Assembly: GCA_013289795.1 (NCBI GenBank)
Contig: JABCZH010000010.1
Location: 99,308-163,307, forward strand
Direction: 5' to 3'
Length of the DNA: 64,000 bases
Origin: Acidobacteriota bacterium
GTDB lineage: Bacteria; Acidobacteriota; Terriglobia; Terriglobales; Acidobacteriaceae
Shown here: positions 34,629-44,300 of the stretch, one piece after another
Layout: the number at the start of each line of letters is the position of its first letter
How positions within the stretch are numbered: position 1 is the stretch's first letter
The notes under the pieces: generated by a model
The model's database searches: none
Seen by the model: the letters and a program-made list of their open reading frames with translations, nothing else
Told to the model about the DNA's origin: nothing
Translations under genes and position numbers: made by a program

Positions 34629-35519
34629 TCAGAACTCCTTGAAAAAGCCGAACGTGCTCCCGCCTCGCAAGTAAAACGGGCTGTGGTAGTAATCGCCCAC
34701 AAAGTTGAAGCCCCAGTTTGGGCCCATCCATTTTCGCCAGGTGATGGTCAAGGTTTCGCTGTTGAATTGCGACAGCGTGGCAGTTGGGCCGATCAGTTGG
34801 TAGGCTTCTTCTCCGAAGCCGGCGCGAACCGTAACGTATTGTTGCTTGTTGTGGCCCTGCGTCACCGCCACAAAACCGGCTGGCGCAAAGACCGCTCCAG
34901 GATGACTAAGGTTGAAGTAAATCCCTTCCTCAACAATCCAGGGCTTTTCAAAGTAATAGGTAGTCCCCACGTAAACGGTGTGGTCGCGATGATCATCTTT
35001 GGCCATGACATAGCTGAGACCTGCGGTGGTGATCCACTGCTTGCGGCCAAGCCACTTCTTATTGATGAACCCGTCGGTCCGGAAACGAGGCCAGAAGAAT
35101 CCTCCAGCGCTGGAACCGACCGTCAGCGCTCCGTACCAGTCTGGGTTGAAGTTGTAGGTGTCCCCGGCGGCGAAGTAAACACCGGCGTCGCCAAATTCGT
35201 GCTGGCCGCTTATTTCCGCGTCCCAAATGTTCTTACCCTGCTCATAGACGCCGCGGGTGTAACCGCCGTTCCAGGAACCGAAGCCGTTGGTCAGGGTCAT
35301 GTAGTCTGCACCGGTCTCCACGAAGTTGGTCAATGGCTTGGTTTGAGCTTCCGGCTGCGCGGTGACAACCGCTGGCGCCGTCGCCGCCTCAGATTCTGGC
35401 GAGGCCGGTGGAGACTGGGCCTTCGCGCGGAGCGTAAAGGCAATACTCGCCACAAACAGCAGCGTTTTGAGCCGGCGGCGCCCCAGGTTTGCAACAACCC
35501 ACTTGCTCACCCTCGTCAT
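34629..35519 (-). CDS. yaiO: YaiO-family outer-membrane beta-barrel protein
   Basis: A 296-residue protein with a signal peptide (about 17-34, ending AKAQS), a Pro/Ala/Thr linker and a C-terminal barrel of about 220 residues. Alternating amphipathic strands such as TGADYMTLTNGFGSWNGGYT, DAEISGQHEFGDAGVYFA and TLTITWRKWMGPNWGFNF are typical of YaiO barrels, and the chain ends in Phe as outer-membrane proteins do. YaiO proteins are found beside polysaccharide synthases and may form the export pore or a lipid/polymer modifier. The ATG overlaps the deacetylase stop by four bases. Confidence 0.82.
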   Translation of the reverse strand: MTRVSKWVVANLGRRRLKTLLFVASIAFTLRAKAQSPPASPESEAATAPAVVTAQPEAQTKPLTNFVETGADYMTLTNGFGSWNGGYTRGVYEQGKNIWDAEISGQHEFGDAGVYFAAGDTYNFNPDWYGALTVGSSAGGFFWPRFRTDGFINKKWLGRKQWITTAGLSYVMAKDDHRDHTVYVGTTYYFEKPWIVEEGIYFNLSHPGAVFAPAGFVAVTQGHNKQQYVTVRAGFGEEAYQLIGPTATLSQFNSETLTITWRKWMGPNWGFNFVGDYYHSPFYLRGGSTFGFFKEF

Positions 35520-37381
35520 TTGTTCACCTTCATGATTTCGAATTGAAGTTCTTTCCCTTCCCGAGCGACCACCATCCAGGCGTCATCATCGCGGATCACC
35601 TGAGCTGAGCCCTGCACCACCACCGGTTCGGAGAAGCTGGCAGCCGGAATGCGCCAGGTGTCGTGCTCCAGATTGACGGGATGCGTGGCCTTGATGGTGA
35701 GCCGATCTTCATCCTGGGAGGCGCTCCACACCACCTGTTTGCGGGAGTTCAAAAAGGTAGCAAGCTGGGTCATGGTGTACCAGCGGAAGCGTCCTTCGGT
35801 TCGCAGCCGACCGGTCTGTTCCATCCACTTGTCCACCAGATTGCGGTATTCCATAATTCCAGGGGGGTGGAAATATACCAATCTCACGGTGTGATGATCG
35901 ACGGCGAACTGGGCGACCGCTTCCAGCCAATGCTCGATCTCCAGGCTGGAATATCCTTCGCTGGCCATCTCCTCAAAGGCAGCCGACTGATTCAGGTGCA
36001 CGATGGGGAACGCCCAGATGTCGCGCCCTTCGCGCACGCCGTCGCGATAGCCTTGTGTCGGCGCCATTCCGCTGTTTCCTGTGAAGTAATACCCGACGAA
36101 TCCGTGGGATTGCAGCCACGCCGTGACCCACTGAGGCTGATTGCCGTCGGGTGCGGAATATTCCACCACCGGCCTGCCAGTCGCTTTCTCCAGCGCGGTC
36201 TTATTCCACACCAGGAATTTTTCCAGGTCCGCGGGATTATCTTTGTCCACGTGCGCGGCAAAATAGTCGTGAATCCAGCCACCATGGCTCCCGATCTGGT
36301 GGCCCTGGATGGAGAGGCCGCGAATCAACCGCCGGCTGAGGGGATTGTGTTCGATGTTATAGCCTTCCCTGTCTCCGATCTGCATTGCGTCGGGTCCGGC
36401 AGTGACGTGAATCGAGTAAGGCCCCTGTCGCATGAGCGACCAAGAGTTTATTTCCTGGAGAGGCTCGATGGCGGCATTGGAATCGACGTGCCAGTTCAGC
36501 ACCAGGCCTCCCACTCCGTCGGGGACCGCCATCAGTGTCGGCAGGGCCAGTGAATGCTCGGCAAAGTACTTCAGAAAAGCGTGCAGCAGGAGTCCATCTG
36601 TGTTGGCCTTGAGATATCCCAGAGGCAGATTGACGAACAACACCGAACCGTTGCCGTAGACGTGTTCGCTGGCCACGACGCCGTCGCTGGAGTGAAAAAG
36701 TTCATGCCCGGCATTCTTGTCGGAGGTCACGAAGCTGGGATACTGCAGATCGCCGAACTTGTAACGCCGGAGCTGAACATCGAAGTCTGACTCGGGTGCA
36801 GCATCGGCGCCCCTGGCCGGGCTGGAATCGCCGGTTCCCGCCTGGAAGGGGTAGTACTTTCCCGGGGGGATTCCCATCTGGCGCATCAGGGAGAATTTTC
36901 CGGTCACGCCTTCCCAGCGAATGGTGTTGTCGTGCAGTTGGTCGTACAAGGCGTAGTCCACGCCTGCCAGATCGGACAACCGCGACCAGCCACGGGCATA
37001 CTTGCCCTCGGGTGACAGCGTGCCAGCGTCATATACCAGCAGCAGCTTGCCACCGGCAGCGACGAAACGCCGCAGGGAAGCGATGAAAAAATCACTGGCC
37101 CGCTGGTGAACGGTATCGGGCAAAATCACTCCCGCGCACTTGGGTTGTGCGAAGAAGGGGCGGACAAAATCGGAGTCACGCATGGGGACAATGTGAAGTC
37201 CCTCCTCGCTCGCTGCATCCAGCCAGACCGTTACCTTGTAGTCGGAAAGACTGACGCCATCGGGAACGAGCAACAGCAAACGGTCGGCATCGGCGTTGGA
37301 GTGCCCGCGTGAGGACCAGGCCCCAACGATGAACGCCAGCAGCAGAATGCTGGTCCCGAGAATAATCCAGCGGTATTTCAC
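35516..37381 (-). CDS. membrane-anchored polysaccharide deacetylase-like protein
   Basis: A 621-residue protein. An N-terminal helix (KYRWIILGTSILLLAFIVGA) anchors or exports it. Residues 30-250 resemble a GATase-like domain (LLLLVPDG, AAGGKLLLVYDAG), and a NodB-type deacetylase domain follows: LNWHVDSNAAIEPL (metal Asp), GHQIGSHGGWIHDYF (metal His) and a later LVYFHPPGI. The His pair is spaced H-x4-H rather than the usual H-x3-H. It should remove acetyl groups from the polymer made by the neighbouring GT2 enzyme. GTG 37381 overlaps the upstream stop (GTGA), so translation is coupled. Confidence 0.78.
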   Translation of the reverse strand: MKYRWIILGTSILLLAFIVGAWSSRGHSNADADRLLLLVPDGVSLSDYKVTVWLDAASEEGLHIVPMRDSDFVRPFFAQPKCAGVILPDTVHQRASDFFIASLRRFVAAGGKLLLVYDAGTLSPEGKYARGWSRLSDLAGVDYALYDQLHDNTIRWEGVTGKFSLMRQMGIPPGKYYPFQAGTGDSSPARGADAAPESDFDVQLRRYKFGDLQYPSFVTSDKNAGHELFHSSDGVVASEHVYGNGSVLFVNLPLGYLKANTDGLLLHAFLKYFAEHSLALPTLMAVPDGVGGLVLNWHVDSNAAIEPLQEINSWSLMRQGPYSIHVTAGPDAMQIGDREGYNIEHNPLSRRLIRGLSIQGHQIGSHGGWIHDYFAAHVDKDNPADLEKFLVWNKTALEKATGRPVVEYSAPDGNQPQWVTAWLQSHGFVGYYFTGNSGMAPTQGYRDGVREGRDIWAFPIVHLNQSAAFEEMASEGYSSLEIEHWLEAVAQFAVDHHTVRLVYFHPPGIMEYRNLVDKWMEQTGRLRTEGRFRWYTMTQLATFLNSRKQVVWSASQDEDRLTIKATHPVNLEHDTWRIPAASFSEPVVVQGSAQVIRDDDAWMVVAREGKELQFEIMKVNK

Positions 37382-38439
37382 AGACTGGCCACCGCCTGTC
37401 CTTGGTCGCGAGCCCACAGAGTCCCGAAAACCACCACGCCCTGCTCCACCTGAATGTTCGGGGCGCTGACGGTGGTGGGGTTCTCCATGGTTCCGCAGTG
37501 GGTGCCCTTTCTAATCAACACCATGTGTTCGGCGATGACTGGACCGCGAATTCTGCAATCGGGGCCGATTTGCATGATGCTGGCGCTGATCAGGCTTCCC
37601 TCGATCGACACGCCGGGTTCAAGCACCAATCCCTTCTCACTCTTGACACTGCCGCAAACCCGGGCGCCGACCCCGATGCGTAACCGGCCTCGCACGACGA
37701 GATTGCCCTGAAAGACTTCGCCCGCCCGAATCTCAAAGTCGCCGTCGTGGAACAAACGCTGATGGGTGGTCGCGTCTGCGATAACTGGCCCAGGGGCCTG
37801 CGCAGGATCGGTCCCAGCGCCAATCGCGATGTATGGAGCATTCAACCGCAAAAAGCTGCAATCCTCCGACAACCGGATCCCAGCATCTGAAGAGACACGG
37901 CCATACAAGCGGCAGCCTCCGTCAGCGCTGAACTCTCCGACCGCGTGGACCCATCGCATGACGCTGCTTTCGCGGCCTAACCGAATGTCTTTTTCCGCCA
38001 GAATCGCCCGATAATGATTGTTCGTACCGCCCATGACGCTGCCGGCCGAATAAATATCTTTGGAGAAACTGGTTTCCGAGGGCAACAGCAAATTGCTGGC
38101 GGAGGCGATCATGACCGGCCGGAATTGGTTTCGTTCCCGAAAGGGCAGCAGCAAAGCTTCCTCCCCACGGCCCAGAACAAGATATTCAGATCCATCCGGC
38201 ATGGTGCCGGTGGAGTGAGCCCCGGAGCTGACACACTCCCGCAGAGCGGGTTCCAGACCCTTCATGTAGCTGCGAAATCCATCGGCAAAAAAGCGGATCT
38301 CGCCAGTGTGTTGTTGGATTACGCTGAGGGGCAGGGCGTCCGACTTGCCATGCAATTCAGCCAGGGCCGGCAGCAGCGGCAACACCATCAGCGCGCTGGT
38401 CAGCAGGATCAGGCCCACGACGGCGAAAAAGGGGTTCAT
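37378..38439 (-). CDS. bactofilin-like beta-helical protein with N-terminal membrane helix
   Basis: A 353-residue protein. MNPFFAVVGLILLTSALMVL is a membrane or signal helix. The second half consists of short repeating beta strands with Gly turns (for example FQGNLVVRGRLRIGVGARV, VCGSVKSEKGLVLEPGVSIE, IMQIGPDCRIRGPVIAEHM), as in bactofilins and other polymer-forming or hexapeptide beta-helix proteins. It may scaffold the synthesis complex or be a relative of hexapeptide transferases. The ATG at 38439 overlaps the GT2 stop (ATGA). Confidence 0.72.
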   Translation of the reverse strand: MNPFFAVVGLILLTSALMVLPLLPALAELHGKSDALPLSVIQQHTGEIRFFADGFRSYMKGLEPALRECVSSGAHSTGTMPDGSEYLVLGRGEEALLLPFRERNQFRPVMIASASNLLLPSETSFSKDIYSAGSVMGGTNNHYRAILAEKDIRLGRESSVMRWVHAVGEFSADGGCRLYGRVSSDAGIRLSEDCSFLRLNAPYIAIGAGTDPAQAPGPVIADATTHQRLFHDGDFEIRAGEVFQGNLVVRGRLRIGVGARVCGSVKSEKGLVLEPGVSIEGSLISASIMQIGPDCRIRGPVIAEHMVLIRKGTHCGTMENPTTVSAPNIQVEQGVVVFGTLWARDQGQAVASL

Positions 38440-39680
38440 GACGCCGCCTTTCGAAAACGCTCGGTTTTGTCCCAATGGAATTCAGCGCCGGTGAGCGCGT
38501 CTTTCACTTGAGACACTGCGGCCCAGGTGACAGCGAAAATGCTGACGGCGAAACCCAAAATCAGGAAGGGCACGAGGCATACCCGTTTGCGGGAACCGTC
38601 CAGCCGCACCGCCGCGGCGATTTCGAAGAATGCCGCTAAATTGCCGATGGCCGCATACGCAGTCACGGAGAGGATGGCCACAATTCCGTGCAGAGGAGCC
38701 ACCCCCCGGTAGAACACTCCCAAGGCCAGCGCCCATCCAAGCAGGGTGACAGGGGCCATGACATAGACCCCGAGTAGCAACGTCCCATCAATCCGCTCGC
38801 GCAAGCTGGCGCGATGCTTGCCCAGCAGCAGATGCAGGCCGTAGGTCACCATTGCCTGGTTGTGGCCCTTGGCCCAGCGCTTGATTTGTTTGATCCGGAC
38901 CGGCCAGGTCTCCGGCACTTCTTCGTAGCATTCCGACCGGTTCTGATACACCGTCTTCCAGCCATTCAAGAGAAGGCGATAGGTCAGGTCGGTGTCCTCG
39001 GTCAGGGAAGTGTCGTTCCATCCACCAATTTCACGCAGAGCGCTCAAGCGGACTCCGGCCACGGTTCCACCGTGCTGCGGAACCAGGCGGAGATTCATGC
39101 GGGCTTGCTGATCCACCTGGTACCCGCCGGACCGCTCCAGATCAAGCAGACGAGTCAGGAGATTGGTTCCACAGTTCATCGGCACCACGCGCCCCATCAC
39201 TCCGCCAACTTCTGGATCAAAGAAAGGAGCAGTCAGCTGTTTAACCAAGCCCGCGCCAGGAATGTAGTCTGCGTCGAATATCAGGATGACCTCGGTCTTC
39301 ACCAACTCCATGGCATCCTTGAGAGCAGCCGCCTTGCCGCCCTTTCCTTCTTTGCGGTGAAAGGGCTGAATACGGCCCGGAAAGCGGTCCACAAATTCGT
39401 CGATGATCTCGCGCGTCCGGTCGGTGGAACGATCGTTGACCGGGATCACCAGCATCTTGTCCTCGGGATACTTGACTGTCATCAGCGCGCTGAGGATGTT
39501 GGCGACGACCTTTTCTTCATTGTGGGCTGCCACCAACACCGTAACCGGCGGCCAATCCGCGGTATCGATATCAATGTAGGGGTGGAGCTGAAAACCGAAG
39601 AGACGGTTCAGCGTGAACCAGTAATGGCGCGCGGTGTAGATGCAGATGACGGAAACAATGACGTAGAGTACATAGATCAT
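38436..39680 (-). CDS. processive family 2 glycosyltransferase (exopolysaccharide synthase)
   Basis: A 414-residue membrane enzyme of the PgaC/BcsA/hyaluronan synthase type. An N-terminal helix is followed by the GT-A domain: VTVLVAAHNEEKVV, a donor Asp in VNDRSTDRT, the DAD metal site in LIFDADYIPG, the acceptor TED in SLTEDTDLTYR and the processivity motif QIKRW. Three or four C-terminal helices form the transport channel. The donor sugar is probably UDP-GlcNAc or UDP-ManNAc given the epimerase gene upstream. It would link synthesis to export across the inner membrane. Confidence 0.9.
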   Translation of the reverse strand: MIYVLYVIVSVICIYTARHYWFTLNRLFGFQLHPYIDIDTADWPPVTVLVAAHNEEKVVANILSALMTVKYPEDKMLVIPVNDRSTDRTREIIDEFVDRFPGRIQPFHRKEGKGGKAAALKDAMELVKTEVILIFDADYIPGAGLVKQLTAPFFDPEVGGVMGRVVPMNCGTNLLTRLLDLERSGGYQVDQQARMNLRLVPQHGGTVAGVRLSALREIGGWNDTSLTEDTDLTYRLLLNGWKTVYQNRSECYEEVPETWPVRIKQIKRWAKGHNQAMVTYGLHLLLGKHRASLRERIDGTLLLGVYVMAPVTLLGWALALGVFYRGVAPLHGIVAILSVTAYAAIGNLAAFFEIAAAVRLDGSRKRVCLVPFLILGFAVSIFAVTWAAVSQVKDALTGAEFHWDKTERFRKAAS

Positions 39681-39711
39681 GGCGCGCCATTACGATCGCG
39701 ATTCGAGGCTG

Positions 39712-40950
39712 TCACTCCTTACCCGCGACAGCGGTCTTCGCCGCTGCCACTTCGAGATCGCTTTTCCGCCGCCGGGGTTGCGGTCTTGGCGGCAGCTTGA
39801 ATTGTTTCTCGGCATCCAACAGCGGAGTCTTTCTCTGGTGCCAACGAGATACTGCCTCCACGATTCGCTCGGAACTATGCCCGTCTCCATAAGGGTTCTC
39901 ACCCTCTGACATGTCCTCATAAGCGTCGGTATTTGTGAGCAGGCGGTCGGCCTCGCTGACGATCGCTTCCCGCGACATTCCAATGATCCTGGCCATGCCG
40001 AACTGAGAGGCTTCCGGCCGTTCGGTAACTTTGCGGAGTACCAGGACCGGCTTGCGGAAGGTCGGGGCTTCTTCCTGGATACCGCCGGAATCGGTCAACA
40101 CCATGAAGCAGCTTCGCAACAGGCTGACGAAGTCGATGTAGCCCAAGGGTTCGGTCAGATGGATGCGATCTGTATCCTGCAGCAGGGCGTTCACTGTGGC
40201 GCGCACGTTCGGGTTCATGTGAACGGGATAGACCACACGAATGTCGGGATGCTTCTGAATCAGATCCTTCAAAGCCAGGCACATGTTTTCCTGGTCGGAT
40301 CCCCAGGATTCACGACGATGAGAAGTCACCAACACAAGGCGGCCATCGTCGCGTGGGATGCCTGCCAGCGGCGTGTTTTCCCAGGAATGAGGCAAGTCGC
40401 TCAGAGCACGCAGCGTGTCGACGACGGTGTTGCCGGTCACAACGATTTTTCCCCCAGGAACGCCTTCTGCTAAAAGGTTGTCGCGTGACAATGCGGTGGG
40501 AGCGAAGTGAATCTCGGTCATCACCGAGGCCAGACGGCGGTTGCCTTCTTCCGGAAATGGGTTGTAGAGGTCGCCGCTGCGCAAACCGGCTTCGATGTGG
40601 CCGACTGCAACCTTGCAATAGTAGGCCGCTAGGGCCGAAGCGAACGCCGTCGTTGTATCGCCTTGAACCAGAACGATATTGGGCTCGAATTGGTGGCAGG
40701 CATTTTCAACCGTATCCAAGACGCGTGCTGTCAGCGAACTTAGGGTCTGGTTAGGACGCATCACGTCGAGGAGGAAATCAGGCTTGATCTTGAAGAGCTT
40801 GAGCGCGTTGTCGAGCATGGTCCGATGCTGTCCGGTGTGCACGACTGCGGTCTCAAATTCCTCGGACCGCTGGCGCAACTGGTGGATCACCAGTGCCAGC
40901 TTGATTGCCTCCGGGCGCGTACCTAGAACCGCAATGACTCGACACTTCAT
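39712..40950 (-). CDS. wecB: UDP-N-acetylglucosamine 2-epimerase, non-hydrolysing
   Basis: A 412-residue cytosolic enzyme that interconverts UDP-GlcNAc and UDP-ManNAc. The start RVIAVLGTRPEAIKLALVI, QHRTMLDNAL, LVQGDTTTAFASALAAYY, GHIEAGLRSGDLYNPFPEE and LTDSGGIQEEAPTFRKPVL are characteristic. The last 40 residues are a polar, basic tail beyond the usual 370-380 length. As the first gene of the operon, it suggests that ManNAc or both GlcNAc and ManNAc enter the polymer. It is 31 bases from the GT2 gene. Confidence 0.94.
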   Translation of the reverse strand: MKCRVIAVLGTRPEAIKLALVIHQLRQRSEEFETAVVHTGQHRTMLDNALKLFKIKPDFLLDVMRPNQTLSSLTARVLDTVENACHQFEPNIVLVQGDTTTAFASALAAYYCKVAVGHIEAGLRSGDLYNPFPEEGNRRLASVMTEIHFAPTALSRDNLLAEGVPGGKIVVTGNTVVDTLRALSDLPHSWENTPLAGIPRDDGRLVLVTSHRRESWGSDQENMCLALKDLIQKHPDIRVVYPVHMNPNVRATVNALLQDTDRIHLTEPLGYIDFVSLLRSCFMVLTDSGGIQEEAPTFRKPVLVLRKVTERPEASQFGMARIIGMSREAIVSEADRLLTNTDAYEDMSEGENPYGDGHSSERIVEAVSRWHQRKTPLLDAEKQFKLPPRPQPRRRKSDLEVAAAKTAVAGKE

Positions 40951-41314
40951 CAGCTTTCCACCTGCGGCGTCGGAACTGGTTTGAAGACGGGCCTGTTTTA
41001 CCCTGATTCTGCAAACACTTAGTCGGCTCCTCAGCGTCTCTGAGTTAAGGCTGCTTGCTGCCTGTTTTGGCGGTGAGAGCGAACTACTCTGATTCTAATG
41101 AGTGGGTAATTTCCGTAAAGATTACCAACGTTACCTTCGGGTTCTGGAGACGGGCTGGGAGTGGGAGCCGATTTCGCGGAAAAAGCTCGAGATGCGGCCG
41201 GAAATGTCCTGCCCAAGCCAGGGCATGAGCGCGGATTGGACCATCATCCCAGGGTATAGAATCGGGTTGCCCGCCCGGTGCGCGGTACTCGGGATCTGTA
41301 ATACCAGACAATCT
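40951..41314. other. 364-base divergent intergenic region
   Basis: The region separates wecB (left) and the GH38 gene (right). It holds the wecB promoter and palindrome described separately. TAGAAT occurs near 41257 on the plus strand with a TTGGAC 15 bases before it, a weak candidate promoter for the GH38 gene. The GH38 frame is open back to 41102 but the signal peptide at 41315 argues against that start. Confidence 0.4.
41092..41126 (-). promoter_or_regulatory. exopolysaccharide operon promoter with operator-like palindrome
   Basis: On the minus strand, TTTACG (41114-41119) and TAGAAT (41092-41097) are 16 bases apart, a fair sigma-70 promoter for wecB. An inverted repeat GGTAAT (41105-41110) / ATTACC (41121-41126) surrounds the -35 box. 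That position suits a repressor or activator. The leader would be about 135 bases. Confidence 0.5.
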
Positions 41315-44300
41315 ATGAAGCGAATTGTCACACTCTCTGCCATATTTCTCATTCTTCTGTGCCTCGCACTGACTAACCCTCAACGCAGTGCAGCCGCAAC
41401 GCAGGCACCGGATTCAGGGATAGTCGAAATGCCGCTAGACCGGCTCGCGTCAATAACGACGCTGCAGATGTCTGAATGGCGCTGGCACGATGATGTTCCG
41501 CACCCGGAGGACCCGTCGTTGGACGATTCCAAGTGGGAACTGACGAAACTCGGTGCAAAATGGTCAACCGGCACACGCGTGTTTCGCCATTGGATCGAAG
41601 TCCCGGGAAAGATCGATGGTTACACGGTCCAGGGGTCGCGCATAAAGCTCGAAGTGGCGTTGGACAGCAACGGACCGGACGAAATCGCCGTGTTCTCCAA
41701 CGGTTCGCTGGTCTTCCGCGGCAACGAGGACACGCTGCAATCCTTCCCGTTGGCGGAAAATGCGCAACCCGGCCAGAAGTTTCTGATCGCCGTGCGCATG
41801 GAGGCGACGGCGGTAGAGAGTAATTTTTATCGGGCCGCGCTCACCATCGAGCCGCCCGTCAGCCGCCCAGATCCCAGGCTGCTTCGCATGGAGATTCTCT
41901 CTGCGCATCCACTGGTTGCCGCGTACAAGGACGGGAAATACCAGCGCGAGCTTCAACTCGACGCGGCGGTGAAAGCTATCGATTTTGCTGCCCTTGATAA
42001 AGGCGATCAAGCTGCTTTCGATACATCACTGCGGCAAGCCCAGGCGAAGCTGGAAGAGCTAAGACCGTGGCTGAAGCAATTCACCATTCACGCCGTCGGC
42101 AATTCGCACATTGACATGGCATGGCTGTGGCCGTGGACCGAAACAGTCGAGGTCGTGCGCAATACTTTTCAGAGCGTTTTGAACCTGATGCGCGAGTATC
42201 CGGATTTCAAGTTCACCATGTCTTCGGCCCGCACCTACGAATGGATGGAGGAGAAATATCCCGACCTTTTCAAGGAGATCAAACAACGCGTGCAGGAAGG
42301 GCGGTGGGAGGTCATTGGAGGAATGTGGGTAGAGCCGGACTTAAACATGCCGGCAGGTGAGTCGCTGGTACGGCAAATCCTGGTGGGCAAGCGCTACTTC
42401 CAGAAAACGTTTGGCGTGGATGTGAAAATCGGCTGGAATCCAGACTCGTTCGGCTACAACTGGCAACTCCCGCAGATTTACAAGAAATCCGGCATGGATT
42501 ACTTCGTGACCCAAAAGCTGCTTTGGGCACACGAGTTCACTACCTTCCCCTACAAGCTGTTCTGGTGGGAAGCGCCGGATGGAAGCCGTCTGCTCACATA
42601 TTTCCCGCATGACTATGCAGCCGACATCGATGGCGAGAAGATGGCCACAGATCTTTCGACTTGGGCTCCATCGATGTACGGCCCGAAGCTGACGAACACG
42701 CCCGAGATGATGCACTTGTACGGTGTGGGAGACCACGGTGGGGGGCCGACTCGCACCATGCTGGACAACGCCGCTGTTTTGATGTCTCCCGATGCGATCT
42801 ATCCCAAGTTCGAGTTCGGCACTGCCAAAAGCTTCTTCGACGACCTCGAGAAGAAACTTCCCGGCATGGAGGTTCCCACATGGAAGGACGAACTCTACTT
42901 TCAATATCACCGCGGCGTCTTTACCACCCAGGCGGAAACCAAGCGCCGGATTCGGCGCAGCGAAGAGTTACTGCTTGACGCGGAAATGTATTCGTCAGTA
43001 GCGTCTCTTTACGGCCGAACTTATCCCCAAGCAGAGTTTGAGCTCGCCTGGAAGAACCTGCTGTTTGACCACTTCCATGACATTATGCCGGGCTCGGGCA
43101 TCGCCGTGAACTATCTCGAGGCCAAGCGCAATATGGAAGACGTGGGGCGGGCGGGGCGTGAGGTCATGGAGGGAGCGCTGGGAGAAATCTCGGCTCACAT
43201 CAACACGCAAGGCGAGGGCACGCCAGTGGTGGTTTTCAATTCACTCTCCTGGCCGCGAACAGAAGTGATTGAGATGGACGCGCAACTGCCCGGGCCAGCG
43301 CAGCGTGTCGAGGTCGTCGATGCAGCCGGCAAGCCAGCGGAGTCGCAGTTGTTGACGATCGATCCCGACACGCACCGGGCACATCTGTTGGTTCTTAGCC
43401 ACACTCCGGCGATGGGCTATGCGACCTATTTCGTGCGTGCCGCAGCGAAGCCGGTGCCCAATCATTCGAGCGTGAAGGCATCGATCAGTACTCTCGAGAA
43501 CGAATTCATCCGCGTCAAGATTGATCCCCAGACTGGGTGCATGACTAGTCTTTTCGACAAGCGAAGTCAGACGGAAGCGCTTGCACCGGCGGAGACTGAC
43601 AACGGAGGTCCCAAGAACTCTGTCTGCGGCAATTTGCTGCAGGCTTTCTACGACAAACCTAAACGGTGGGATGCATGGAATATTGACGCCGACTTCGAGA
43701 AACAGCATTGGGACCTGGACAAGGCTGACCAGGTGGAGTTGGTCGAGAATGGGCCGTTACGCGCCGTGATCCGCGTCAAGAACCATTTTCAAAGCTCCAC
43801 CTTCGTACGGGACATCACTGTGTACGCCGGCGTGCCGCGGGTGGACGTGAAGATGCACGCGGATTGGCACGAGAAGCATATTCTGCTGAAGGTGGCATTC
43901 CCGCTCAGCGCGCACAACGAGAAAGCTACGTTCGAGATTCCCTTTGGCTCTATCGAGCGCCCGACTACACGCCGCACACCAGTCGAACAAGCGGAATTCG
44001 AAGTGCCGGCCCAACGTTGGGCGGATATCTCCGATGCAACGCATGGGTTCAGCCTGCTGAACGACTGCAAGTACGGCTACGATGCGAAGGGCAACGTGCT
44101 GCGACTTTCACTGCTACGCTCGCCCGAGTGGCCAGACCCCCACGCTGACGAAGGCCCTCAGGATTTCACTTATTCGTTGTATCCTCACGGCGGAACCTGG
44201 CTGGAGGCCCAGACCATACGCCGCGGATATGAACTGGATGACAAGTTGATCTCAAGACAGACCGAAAAACATCAGGGATCGCTCCCGGCTGAACATTCCT

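Noticed and set aside
38814..39800. 328-codon frame opposite the GT2 gene
   Set aside because: Antisense to a GT2 gene with all catalytic motifs; no independent support.
41102..41314. In-frame N-terminal extension of the GH38 gene
   Set aside because: It would place 71 residues before a clear signal peptide and it overlaps the wecB promoter region.
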